Virus record (IMG/VR): IMGVR_UViG_3300008952_003220
Coordinates: 1 to 64,000 of that record
Strand: one strand, 5' to 3'
From: a virus
Length of the DNA stretch: 64,000 bases
Shown here: one piece after another, positions 1 to 8,410 of the stretch
How the letters are laid out: each line of letters begins with the position of its first letter
Numbering within the stretch: the stretch's first letter is position 1
Notes under the pieces: generated by a model
Seen by the model: only the letters and a program-made list of their open reading frames with translations
Databases searched by the model: none
What the model was told of the DNA's origin: nothing
Translations under genes and position numbers: made by a program

Positions 1-153
1 GATAGATTTAAGGTTCTAATTGATACTACTACTACAACACAGGCTGATATTGAGAATAACACAATTAGAGGAAAGATATTCTTGCAACCTACAAGAACAG
101 CAGAATTTGTTGCACTTGACTTTGTGGTAACAAATGCTGGCACAGAAGTATGA
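1..153 (+). CDS. Tail sheath protein, C-terminal end (partial)
   Basis: An open frame enters from the left edge and stops with TGA at 151-153, giving 50 residues. The segment KIFLQPTRTAEFVALDFVV matches the conserved end of contractile-phage sheath proteins, in which a Q-P-x-R-x-A-E-F strand packs against the neighbouring subunit. The family forms the outer contractile tube of the tail. The tube gene follows 63 bases later, which is the expected order. The rest of the gene lies outside the window, so length and start cannot be judged. Confidence 0.8.
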   Translation, partial: DRFKVLIDTTTTTQADIENNTIRGKIFLQPTRTAEFVALDFVVTNAGTEV

Positions 154-216
154 ATTGGAAGAAAAGTAAAATAACAAGATAGTTATATATGGAAAACACT
201 TTAGGAGAATTAGAAA

Positions 217-708
217 ATGGCTGAAACACTGTCCGTCACAGACATGCTTCCCAATAAATTTGAGCCGAAAAGACAATTTCGGTGGGTTTTTGCTATCGAA
301 GGAATTGATTCATTCCTGATGAAGACAGCAAACAGGCCGCAGATGTCTATTGAATCTCTTGAGATTCCTTTTATCAACTCTAAGAGATATCTGGCAGGTC
401 GAATGACATTTCAGACTATGGGAATAACACTTCACGACCCCATAGCGCCCTCTGGTGCTCAGCAGGTCATGGAGTGGATTAGAACAACTTATGAATCAGT
501 CTCTGGTAGGGCTGGATATGCAGATTTCTATAAAAGAGATTGTCAGATCAAGCTTCTGGATCCAATCGGGACTGTTGTAGAGCTTTGGGATATCAAGGGT
601 GCATTTATTACTGATGCTAACTTTAACTCTCTGACATACGAAAATGATTCTAATCCGGTTGATATCTCTTTGACACTTCGTTTTGACAACTGTGTATTGC
701 AGTACTGA
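217..708 (+). CDS. Tail tube protein (T4 gp19-like)
   Basis: This 163-residue protein is the right size for the major tail tube protein of T4-like phages (gp19 is also about 163 residues), which stacks as hexamers inside the sheath to form the DNA channel. Supporting features are the N-terminal DMLPNKFEPKRQFRW segment, the internal FQTMGITLHDPIAP strand region and the end SLTLRFDNCVL, all typical of tube proteins. It follows the sheath and precedes the assembly chaperone. TAGGAG upstream supports the ATG at 217. Confidence 0.85.
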   Translation: MAETLSVTDMLPNKFEPKRQFRWVFAIEGIDSFLMKTANRPQMSIESLEIPFINSKRYLAGRMTFQTMGITLHDPIAPSGAQQVMEWIRTTYESVSGRAGYADFYKRDCQIKLLDPIGTVVELWDIKGAFITDANFNSLTYENDSNPVDISLTLRFDNCVLQY

Positions 709-734
709 TCACTAGATTATTTATAGAATACATT

Positions 735-766
735 AGCCCACCTAGCGGTGGGCTGATCTATTTCTA
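735..766 (+). terminator. Possible terminator after tail tube gene
   Basis: AGCCCACC at 735-742 pairs with GGTGGGCT at 747-754 around a TAGC loop and is followed by a T-rich but interrupted tract. It sits 27 bases after the tube stop codon in a 124-base gap. A partial terminator here would let tube be made in excess over the chaperone and tape measure. The T tract is weak, so it could instead be a processing hairpin. Confidence 0.5.
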
Positions 767-832
767 ATTTTAGATGATGTATTTACTTCTGTTTGCTGAG
801 AGTTAATATTTAAAAGGACACAGGAGTGTAAG

Positions 833-1684
833 TTGGCTAACAGAAAAAAGAGAAATGAGATCTTTACATCAGACGCTGCGAAGGATATGATTCCAAAAAG
901 CAATGTCATGAAAGATGATTTCAACTGGGAGGTCCCAGTCGAAGCTGTACCACTTCCCTCAGAGGGTAAGATATATCCAAAATCACACCCTCTCCATGGC
1001 AAGAAGCTTGTTGAAATTAAGGCAATGACAGCCAAAGAAGAGGATATTCTTGCATCCAGGGCGTTGATTCAACAGGGAACAGTCATCAGTCATCTAATAG
1101 AGTCATGTGTAATTGACTCTGGGATAGATATAGACAGTATGATTCTGGGAGATAGAAATGCACTTATGGTTGCAATTAGAATTACTGGATACGGTTCAGG
1201 ATATACAGCTGAAGTCTCTTGTCAAGAGTGTTCAAAAAAGTCTGAACAGAGATTTAATCTTGCTGAGCTAGAGATAAATAGGCTTTCTATAAATCCATCT
1301 ACTCCTGGTGCTAATGAATTCTCATTTAAGCTTCCAGTAACAGGAAAGACAGTTAATTTTAAATTTCTAACAGGTCAAGATGATTACGACATGAATGTTG
1401 AGGCAAGCAGAAAAAAGAAGATGATGCCTGGAATGAAGCTTGAATCTAGAATTACATCTAAATTATCAAAGCATATTGTCTCTATCGACGGAATGACAGA
1501 TAGAAACAAGATAGGAATGTTTGCTAGCAACATGCCTGCTCAGGATTCTAGAAAGCTAAGACAGTATATTGGAGAACATGAGCCTGGAATTGACATGTCA
1601 TCATGGATGTCTTGCCCGCATTGCGGCGAGGACACGGAGGTAAACCTGCCCTTAGGGGCCAGCTTTTTTTGGCCATCGGACTAG
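833..1684 (+). CDS. Tail assembly chaperone / T4 gp26-like baseplate protein
   Basis: The 283-residue product resembles the T4 gp26-like baseplate family. It has an N-terminal LPSEGKIYP segment, the EIKAMTAKEEDILASRALI helix, two CxxC pairs (CQEC and CPHC, a possible zinc site) and the typical FFWP end. Its place between tube and tape measure is where contractile phages keep the tail assembly chaperone that coats the tape measure. The start is TTG at 833, preceded by AGGAG at 822-826. The last codons contain a T7 run (1664-1670), and the +1 frame beyond it continues as good protein sequence, so a frameshifted longer form is likely. Confidence 0.75.
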   Translation: MANRKKRNEIFTSDAAKDMIPKSNVMKDDFNWEVPVEAVPLPSEGKIYPKSHPLHGKKLVEIKAMTAKEEDILASRALIQQGTVISHLIESCVIDSGIDIDSMILGDRNALMVAIRITGYGSGYTAEVSCQECSKKSEQRFNLAELEINRLSINPSTPGANEFSFKLPVTGKTVNFKFLTGQDDYDMNVEASRKKKMMPGMKLESRITSKLSKHIVSIDGMTDRNKIGMFASNMPAQDSRKLRQYIGEHEPGIDMSSWMSCPHCGEDTEVNLPLGASFFWPSD

Positions 1685-1721
1685 CTGGAGAGAAGAGTAT
1701 CTTGAGCAGTGTTTCTTTCTT

Positions 1722-1916
1722 ATGAAGAACCTGGGAATGAGAATTGATGAGATATATAGTCTCCCTGTTACCTACAGGCTTTGGTTTATAGATAAGATTA
1801 TTGAAGGCTTCAAATCTAAGGAAAGTGCTTCTAGAAACACAAGCAGAGGCTCTAGAGCTACACAGACCCTTGATGTTCCATTCGGTGAGATGGGCAAGGG
1901 TTTGGGTGGATCTTAG
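1722..1916 (+). CDS. Frameshift extension of the tail assembly chaperone
   Basis: From the first ATG this would be a 64-residue protein. However, the same frame is open back to 1656 with no ATG, GTG or TTG and reads as plausible protein (W-R-E-E-Y-L-E-Q-C-F-F-L-M, then EIYSLPVTYRLWFIDKI). No Shine-Dalgarno precedes the ATG. The frame is entered from the upstream gene by a +1 or -2 slip on the run T7 at 1664-1670. Contractile and siphophage tail chaperones are known to use such frameshifts just before the tape measure gene. I therefore infer it encodes the C-terminal part of a G-GT-type fusion rather than a free protein. Confidence 0.6.
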   Translation: MKNLGMRIDEIYSLPVTYRLWFIDKIIEGFKSKESASRNTSRGSRATQTLDVPFGEMGKGLGGS

Positions 1917-1950
1917 TTAGCGTAATACTTATTCTGAGAGGTCGTGTTTT

Positions 1951-4323
1951 ATGGGTAGTTTTGGTGATCAGTTAAGGATTATTGCGGGAATCGAAGACAG
2001 TCTAGTAAGCATTGCGCAGGCTCTTAGAGAGCAGGCTGGCTTACATGCCCTTATCGCTAATTCGATGCAAGATGTCTCGTCTGATGCAGATGAAACGTCT
2101 GACGGTCTAAGAAGACTAACAGAGCAGAGCGGTAGAGCTGCCAACTCGTGGACACACGATCAGCAAACAATTGTTCGAGCAACTGGCGCAGCAGCAACAG
2201 CAACAACAGCTTCCCAGAGCAAAATGACCAAAGGCCTAGATGACATGATTGACAAGGTCGGAGAGTGGTCTGGCAGGTATCGTGATCTATATAGGGGAAT
2301 TCAAGAGTTCTTCGGCGGCGGAATGCGTCTGACAGGTGAATATTATGATGATATGAACGAGCAGTCGAAACTCCTTATTGATACAACCACATACATGGTT
2401 CAACAGTTTAGCGCCCCACAGGACCAGCTTGAGAAGATGTATGGCGACGATAATAACTTAGGCTTACAGGCGATATTTGAGGATGAGGCTGAGGCCTTGT
2501 CATATTTTGAAGCTGTCCTGCAGAGATCAGTCAATACCTATGCGGCCATCGAGATGACCCGCACAAAAGCTGGTCGTGAACAAGTTCGAGACATGGCTCT
2601 GCTTGCCAAGGGCATGGGCTATTCGGCAGACCAGGCAAGCACGTTTGTTCAAAGGCAGATCTCTCTAACCGGAGAAGCTAACATTGAGATGCTGGAGGAT
2701 GCTGCAACTGCCTCAGCTGCAATAGCCAGAGAGTTTGGGATACCTCAAAAGCAGATCTCTAGGGGTCTTGAGGAGATCATAGCAAGCACAGAGAGATTTG
2801 GAAATGTCATGCCTGAGGAGGCAGCACGAATATCAGCTTCTTTGTATAAGATGGGTCTAGACTTTCAAGATCTAGAGCGGTCTGTTGGTCAGTTTCAAAG
2901 TTTTGAAAGCGCTGCTTCGGCTGTTGGAAATCTAACATCTGTCTTTGGTATCAACATGGATGCCATGGAGATGATGATGCTGGCTAATGAGGATCAGGAG
3001 CAGTTCTTGGGTCGAATGAGGTCATCGTTCCTTGATGCGGGTGTCAGTGTTGACACCCTAAATCTGGCTCAGAAGCAGTTGATTAGAGATCAGCTTGGTC
3101 TTTCATCAGTTGAATCTGTAGAGAGGCTGCTGGGACCGCTTGGTGCTGCCACTGAAGAGATTGACAGAATGCAGCAAGCCCAGGAGGGTGTGGGCCCCGA
3201 AGGTTTCGAAGCTGTCAGGCGAGATGTTCTTCTTCTGGCAGATGCAACAGAGGCTCAAAGTGATGAGATTAGAGATTCCCTTCGCCGAGCATTTGGTGCA
3301 GGCATGGTCCAAGAGCTTGTCGACTTTGATAGACAGATCGGAATCACTGGCCAGGTTATCCGTCAGGAGCTTGGAGAGGAAACTTTTCTTGCTCTTGGTG
3401 CCGGAGCTGAAACGCTTGAGAGACTTCTCGGCGTGTCTCCAGACACCTTCCTTGGGCAGCTAGGCGGTCTTATTGAGGGTCTGGGCAGAGCAATTGCAAC
3501 AGCAATCGAGGCTGGATTCGGTGCAATCAATGATATCATAGGGGGACTGGGATTACCCGCAATCCCAGGTGTCTCTTCTCTTGGCAATGAATACATTGAT
3601 TCACTTGAGCATACACTTGACAGTGCAGACACAGCTATAGCAGATCACTATGATACATGGTCTGAATCTGCTGAGGGTAATCGAGCTACATCACTGACAT
3701 CTCCCTACACAAGGGACCACGGTCAGTATCTAGAATCAATGCTATACATCACTAGAGAAAGCGAGACTGCGACTCAGCAGTTGATGGATCACTTTGCTGA
3801 TGCAGATAGGGGCTTAGGCAGTCTTACACAGAGACAGATGGATGGATCTCTTGCTCGGGGTAGGTGGCTACAACGCACTGCCCAGGAGTACATCAGACTT
3901 GGCGATATAACTGACGAAGGCCTTAGACATCTATTTGGCGGAGCTGCTGTTCGATCGGGATTTGCTCAAGAACAATTTGACCGCATGCTGACTATGGATT
4001 CAGCCCAGGAGCGGGCTACAGCGGTTGCAGATCTTGTAACAAGGAGAACACTGGAAGGATTTAATGGAGGCAGGGCTCTTGTCCCGGAAGGTGGAGATGC
4101 TGTAGCAGGCGGCGAAGGGGGCACAGCTGAAGGCGGAGGTCGCGGTACCGCCGGGTCAGATCGTGATCCATCAGTTCAAGTCAACCTTGTTGTCGATGGT
4201 AATACTCTTGCTAGCGCCCTCTTTACACCCGGGAGCAATGGTCTTTTGCCACGAATCATGGAGGGCATCCTGAGAGAGGGAGCAGGTCCAGACGGTGAGA
4301 CAGTTCAAACGAGAAGATCCTGA
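1951..4323 (+). CDS. Tail tape measure protein
   Basis: A 790-residue, mostly alpha-helical protein lies directly after the tail chaperone, where the tape measure is found. Residues 1-180 are polar and coiled-coil-like. A hydrophobic, glycine-rich stretch (LGQLGGLIEGLGRAIATAI and following, about residues 500-535) looks like the membrane-active segment many tape measures carry. The C-terminus is glycine-rich with a VNLVVDGNTLASALF strand typical of tape measure ends. In this family length sets tail length; at about 1.5 angstroms per residue the tail would be near 120 nm. RBS-like GAGAGG precedes the ATG. Confidence 0.75.
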   Translation: MGSFGDQLRIIAGIEDSLVSIAQALREQAGLHALIANSMQDVSSDADETSDGLRRLTEQSGRAANSWTHDQQTIVRATGAAATATTASQSKMTKGLDDMIDKVGEWSGRYRDLYRGIQEFFGGGMRLTGEYYDDMNEQSKLLIDTTTYMVQQFSAPQDQLEKMYGDDNNLGLQAIFEDEAEALSYFEAVLQRSVNTYAAIEMTRTKAGREQVRDMALLAKGMGYSADQASTFVQRQISLTGEANIEMLEDAATASAAIAREFGIPQKQISRGLEEIIASTERFGNVMPEEAARISASLYKMGLDFQDLERSVGQFQSFESAASAVGNLTSVFGINMDAMEMMMLANEDQEQFLGRMRSSFLDAGVSVDTLNLAQKQLIRDQLGLSSVESVERLLGPLGAATEEIDRMQQAQEGVGPEGFEAVRRDVLLLADATEAQSDEIRDSLRRAFGAGMVQELVDFDRQIGITGQVIRQELGEETFLALGAGAETLERLLGVSPDTFLGQLGGLIEGLGRAIATAIEAGFGAINDIIGGLGLPAIPGVSSLGNEYIDSLEHTLDSADTAIADHYDTWSESAEGNRATSLTSPYTRDHGQYLESMLYITRESETATQQLMDHFADADRGLGSLTQRQMDGSLARGRWLQRTAQEYIRLGDITDEGLRHLFGGAAVRSGFAQEQFDRMLTMDSAQERATAVADLVTRRTLEGFNGGRALVPEGGDAVAGGEGGTAEGGGRGTAGSDRDPSVQVNLVVDGNTLASALFTPGSNGLLPRIMEGILREGAGPDGETVQTRRS

Positions 4324-4339
4324 TAATGGAATATAGCCA

Positions 4340-4564
4340 ATGAGTTTAAAAGATAAGACACTTTCTAGCCAGACATTTTTAGACTCTCTGGGCTCTCTTA
4401 GCGAAGAAGAGTCACAGTTTGTCCAAAAGGATGTTGGAGTATTTGCTGATGATCTACAGGAGATGATTTTTTTATTATCTTCTCACATTAGATCTCAACA
4501 CGGTTCAGAAAGTCTAATTGAAGCTTTAAATGAACTTCTTTCTTCGAGGAGTGAAAATGTCTAG
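4340..4564 (+). CDS. Small acidic protein of unknown function
   Basis: This 74-residue helical, acidic protein is not recognised. It lies between tape measure and the giant baseplate protein, and its stop codon overlaps the next start (ATGTCTAG at 4557-4564), implying translational coupling. Its position in the tail operon suggests a role in tail assembly. Nothing in the sequence indicates a catalytic function. Confidence 0.6.
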   Translation: MSLKDKTLSSQTFLDSLGSLSEEESQFVQKDVGVFADDLQEMIFLLSSHIRSQHGSESLIEALNELLSSRSENV

Positions 4565-7500
4565 AGAAAAACTAAAGGACTTTCTTACCTCTGGAGGCGT
4601 GAGCTCAACTTCTGATAGATTGACATTTACATTGACAGATAGAGATGGCGACGGTATGATTGGCTATCGTGATGATCTTGCTGTTGATCCAGGAACAGGT
4701 GATAAGCTTCTAGATCTTGACAGTAGTTCTACTGGTCTATTGGGAGATTTTTTAAAGTTTATTGTTGATGATGCTAAGAATAACTTTAAGATCAATGGTG
4801 GAAATTTTGAAGCGCCTTCATCCAATCGTGGTGATTCACTGACACCTGCTGAGGTTCAAGGATCTGAAGATATTTTCGTTAGAGCTGGGACAGATATCGG
4901 TAGTGAGTTTAGTAGATACTCTAACAGCGGAAAGTTTGACGATACTTCAAAGACGCTGTCACAGATTATCAATAAGACAGGTCCTGACGACCAGAGCTCT
5001 CATCGATTGCTTTCCAGCATTCAGGGATCAGAAATTGATGAAACTGGAAAAACGCTAGCAGACACTTCTGATGAAGGGCAGAGTGATGCAACTAGGTCCG
5101 CGCAGCAGATCCTTATGAACTATAACAGATTCAATCCAGCTCCCAGCGGTAAGGCATACTCTCAGATCCCGATACATGAGGAGGATTTTGAGTCAGGCGT
5201 GAATGATTCAGGAACAGCAACATCTCAGCGTGACTTTGGAAGTTTTGATCCTGCAGGTGTTCAGATTGTTATGGATAAACTTAAAAGTGTTGGATCTTCA
5301 CTTCTTTTAAAGGCTGCTGGATGGGATTCAGCTATAAACCCAGCTATGAGTGCTGATCCTGGTAATTTTGATTTTGACTCTGCTTCAAATCCTGATCCGG
5401 CTGATGGATCTAGAGGCATTGATTCCGAGACTTTGCGATCTAAAAACGCAGCCGGTGCACCTGAGATGCCGCTTGGAACTTCAACAAGAACTGGTCGGGG
5501 GGAATTCCTAAGCCTTTCTGACCTTTCACAGTCAACACCTTCGTATGGAACAACAACAACTTACGGAACACAGTTTAGCTCAGCTAATAATTCGATTCTT
5601 AGGGCACAGGCAGTGGGAGCCATCATAGCTATGATGGAAGCATGCCAGACTTTATTTGGACTAGTAGATGAGCTTGTAAAAAATAAAGAAGGTAGTGGAC
5701 CGATTGCTGAGCTAGGTCGAGGCCCATACGCAATGGGAGAGTCAAATCCCTCACTAACAGCAAGATTTACACTGCTTCAAAGGCTTGTCCTTGTCAAGAC
5801 AGAACATGACTATGTGAAATGTGCTAAAGCGGGTGTTAAGATATTCTTTTCTGATGGCGCTAAGTTTCAAGGAGGATCAACAGATACAAAAATATCAGAT
5901 TATCAGCATGTGCAAGAGGCTCCTGGATTCTGGCTAGCGATTGCTCGTACAGTCATAAGATCAACTAGTACAATTAGGTCTGGAATTGATTCTGCACTTT
6001 CTAACTCGTTTGACTCTAGCTCAATTTCAAACTTAATAATGTCTTTGGGAAAATCTAAGATTATTGGATTTATGAATGTAGCAGCAACTGTAGGCGATTC
6101 AATGCTTAAGCTTACAGGAGGAAATCCTGATATCATGAACATAGCAGAGACATCAGGACCAAGAGATGTTGACTCTCTTCCTAACTCTCCTGCTACGAGA
6201 ATAGCCAAGAGCAGAGCTGGCGATGGGGCGTCTGCTGTGTCGCTAGCGTGGAGAGGATCTTCAGTTCCTAGTATGTATACTCTTCCGACAAATGTTATAA
6301 ATGCTGCAACCAAGATGGGAACAGTCTTTGCTGGTACAAATCCAGCTCGAGGAATGCTAGGTTCCAGACTCGTTACAAAGACTTATGTAGATCCAAATGC
6401 TGAAGGATACAATGCAAGAATAAGGGGAGACATAGTTGAAAGAATGGAAAACACACTTGATGCTGAGTATGTTCCATTTTATTTTCATGACCTAAGGACT
6501 AATGAGATAGTTGCTTTTCACGCATTTCTTAAAAATCTTACTGAAAGCTATTCAGCTCAGTACGGAGAGACAACAGGGTATGGTAGAATAGACCCAGTCC
6601 TGACGTATAATTCAACTAAGCGGTCTCTTAGCTTGACATTTGCTGTTGCTGCAACTTCTAAAGATGATTTTGATGAGATGTGGTGGAAGATTAATAAAAT
6701 TATTACACTTATCTATCCACAGTGGACAGAGGGAATGAGAGTAGCAAACCCAAGCAATGATTCTACTTTTATTGTTCCATTTAGCCAGGTCTTAGGCGCT
6801 TCTCCGATGATAAGACTAAGAATCGGAGACGTTATTAAGAGCAACTATTCTAAGTTTAATCTAGCTAGACTTTTTGGAGTGGGAAATACAGACATTAATC
6901 CCAAGCCTATAAGCGAGAGTGATTCTCTTTTTTCTTCTGGTCTGGGATCTGGAAATGTCATGTCAGCTATTGATGGATTTTTAAATACATTATTCTATCT
7001 TAGCTTTGGAAGCCCAGTTTCACTTATTGACGGTTCAGGATTTTTAGCATCAGCTGGTCAGGCACTTCTATCAGAGATCTCTGTTAACGGGTTTGCCAAT
7101 CCTGCGGGGGTAGCACTTACACTGAGAGCTCAGACAGATCCAGACACTGTGATAAATTCAAGTGCTGGTGCCAGCTCTCTTTCAGGCCAGATTACAGCAA
7201 CTGCGCTTAATACTCTTGGAAGCAATACAGATCTATTTGGGTATAGGACATTTGGAATCCATTATCTTAAACCAAATCAGAATAAGGGCTATACACTTGT
7301 TGATGATGATTCTAGGTCTCCAGTCGGGACACGCTTTCACACTATGAGATCAGTCAGGGTGATGGTGATTGGTCGAGAGAAAGCAGCTAGCATGAAGTGG
7401 GATAGAGAAAAATCTATTCTTGAAAACAAAAGTGATGCTAACGCAAATTCATCTTTCAAGGGTCCAGCCCGATCTGGTCAGGCTTCTCAAAAAACGTATT

Positions 7501-8093
7501 ACAAGGTTATGGTTATTGATCTAAACGCACCTATTGACATGTTTGGATCTGTTTTTAAGGTCACACACACTGATATAACAACAAACTATTCATCAATCTT
7601 TGCAACGTCAGCTGGGCCTCTTCTTGCAGGTGTAGGGGGTACAGCTGATGCAGCCGCTGAAGCTCTTACAAGAGCAGCTGCATCATCAATTGGAATTCCA
7701 GCTGATGAGATAAATTTCTTTCAGTCTGATACAGAAAAGTTTATGAGCTCTGAAAATAATGCTATCGTTCGTGCATTTGAATCTACAAGGGGACGAGGGC
7801 TGCCTGGGTTTGTTAGAAGCATACAGCTAGACTGGCTTAAGGGAACGTGGGAGACAGATTGGAATTCTCGAGCACCAAAGTACGCTGAGATCACTATTCA
7901 GTTTGATGTTGTTCATGATATTCCGCCCGGAATCGACTATAGCGGATATAATAGGGCACCTAACTATAATGTTGGAGATATTATGAGATCTGTTGCAGGT
8001 GATTCGTATGACGACGATGGCGCTGCTTCAGAGGATACCTGGAGAGCAGCTGGAACTTCTGGATTTAGATCAACAAGAGAGACAGATAATTAA
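4557..8093 (+). CDS. Large baseplate / tail-tube-associated protein with EF-hand-like loop
   Basis: This protein has 1178 residues from the ATG at 4557, chosen because GAGGAG lies just upstream; an ATG at 4530 is in frame but lacks an RBS. Residues 28-39 (DRDGDGMIGYRD) form a complete EF-hand or dockerin-type calcium loop. The region around residues 630-720 (HAFLKNLTESYSAQYGE, YGRIDPVLTY, SLTFAVAATS) and the end with DIPPGIDYSGYNRAPNYNVG are patterns I associate with tail and baseplate proteins of marine myophages. It precedes the LysM-like baseplate gene. The exact role, such as tube initiator or wedge, is unknown. Confidence 0.65.
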   Translation: MSREKLKDFLTSGGVSSTSDRLTFTLTDRDGDGMIGYRDDLAVDPGTGDKLLDLDSSSTGLLGDFLKFIVDDAKNNFKINGGNFEAPSSNRGDSLTPAEVQGSEDIFVRAGTDIGSEFSRYSNSGKFDDTSKTLSQIINKTGPDDQSSHRLLSSIQGSEIDETGKTLADTSDEGQSDATRSAQQILMNYNRFNPAPSGKAYSQIPIHEEDFESGVNDSGTATSQRDFGSFDPAGVQIVMDKLKSVGSSLLLKAAGWDSAINPAMSADPGNFDFDSASNPDPADGSRGIDSETLRSKNAAGAPEMPLGTSTRTGRGEFLSLSDLSQSTPSYGTTTTYGTQFSSANNSILRAQAVGAIIAMMEACQTLFGLVDELVKNKEGSGPIAELGRGPYAMGESNPSLTARFTLLQRLVLVKTEHDYVKCAKAGVKIFFSDGAKFQGGSTDTKISDYQHVQEAPGFWLAIARTVIRSTSTIRSGIDSALSNSFDSSSISNLIMSLGKSKIIGFMNVAATVGDSMLKLTGGNPDIMNIAETSGPRDVDSLPNSPATRIAKSRAGDGASAVSLAWRGSSVPSMYTLPTNVINAATKMGTVFAGTNPARGMLGSRLVTKTYVDPNAEGYNARIRGDIVERMENTLDAEYVPFYFHDLRTNEIVAFHAFLKNLTESYSAQYGETTGYGRIDPVLTYNSTKRSLSLTFAVAATSKDDFDEMWWKINKIITLIYPQWTEGMRVANPSNDSTFIVPFSQVLGASPMIRLRIGDVIKSNYSKFNLARLFGVGNTDINPKPISESDSLFSSGLGSGNVMSAIDGFLNTLFYLSFGSPVSLIDGSGFLASAGQALLSEISVNGFANPAGVALTLRAQTDPDTVINSSAGASSLSGQITATALNTLGSNTDLFGYRTFGIHYLKPNQNKGYTLVDDDSRSPVGTRFHTMRSVRVMVIGREKAASMKWDREKSILENKSDANANSSFKGPARSGQASQKTYYKVMVIDLNAPIDMFGSVFKVTHTDITTNYSSIFATSAGPLLAGVGGTADAAAEALTRAAASSIGIPADEINFFQSDTEKFMSSENNAIVRAFESTRGRGLPGFVRSIQLDWLKGTWETDWNSRAPKYAEITIQFDVVHDIPPGIDYSGYNRAPNYNVGDIMRSVAGDSYDDDGAASEDTWRAAGTSGFRSTRETDN

Positions 8094-8104
8094 GGTGGAT
8101 AAAA

Positions 8105-8401
8105 ATGGCAACAAGCAGATATGAGTTTACACGTCGAATTAAGGGCGGCCGTGCTATTGGGACCATTAAGGGTCTAAGAAAGCTATATTTTGGAGTTAAT
8201 AGGGGAGTTATTCCTAGCAGATCTGTTACAATTAAAGAAGGACAGCGTCTTGATCATATTGCTGGAAGAGCGTACGGAGACTCAGGACTTTGGTGGGTAA
8301 TAGCAGCTGCATCTGGAATAGGGTGGGGATTGCAAGTTCCACCCGGAACTATACTTAAGATCCCAATTGATTTATCAAAAGTATTTTCACTAGTCAGGTG
8401 A
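8105..8401 (+). CDS. LysM-like baseplate protein (T4 gp53 / P2 gpX type)
   Basis: This 98-residue protein carries a LysM-like module at residues 40-90: SVTIKEGQRLDHIAGRAYGD, then LWWVIAAASGI, and PPGTILKIPID. Small LysM-containing proteins in contractile phages join hub and wedge in the baseplate (T4 gp53, P2 gpX). It lies between two very large tail proteins, where such genes are usually found. GGTGGA precedes the ATG by a good distance. Confidence 0.75.
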   Translation: MATSRYEFTRRIKGGRAIGTIKGLRKLYFGVNRGVIPSRSVTIKEGQRLDHIAGRAYGDSGLWWVIAAASGIGWGLQVPPGTILKIPIDLSKVFSLVR

Positions 8402-8410
8402 GGCAAGATA

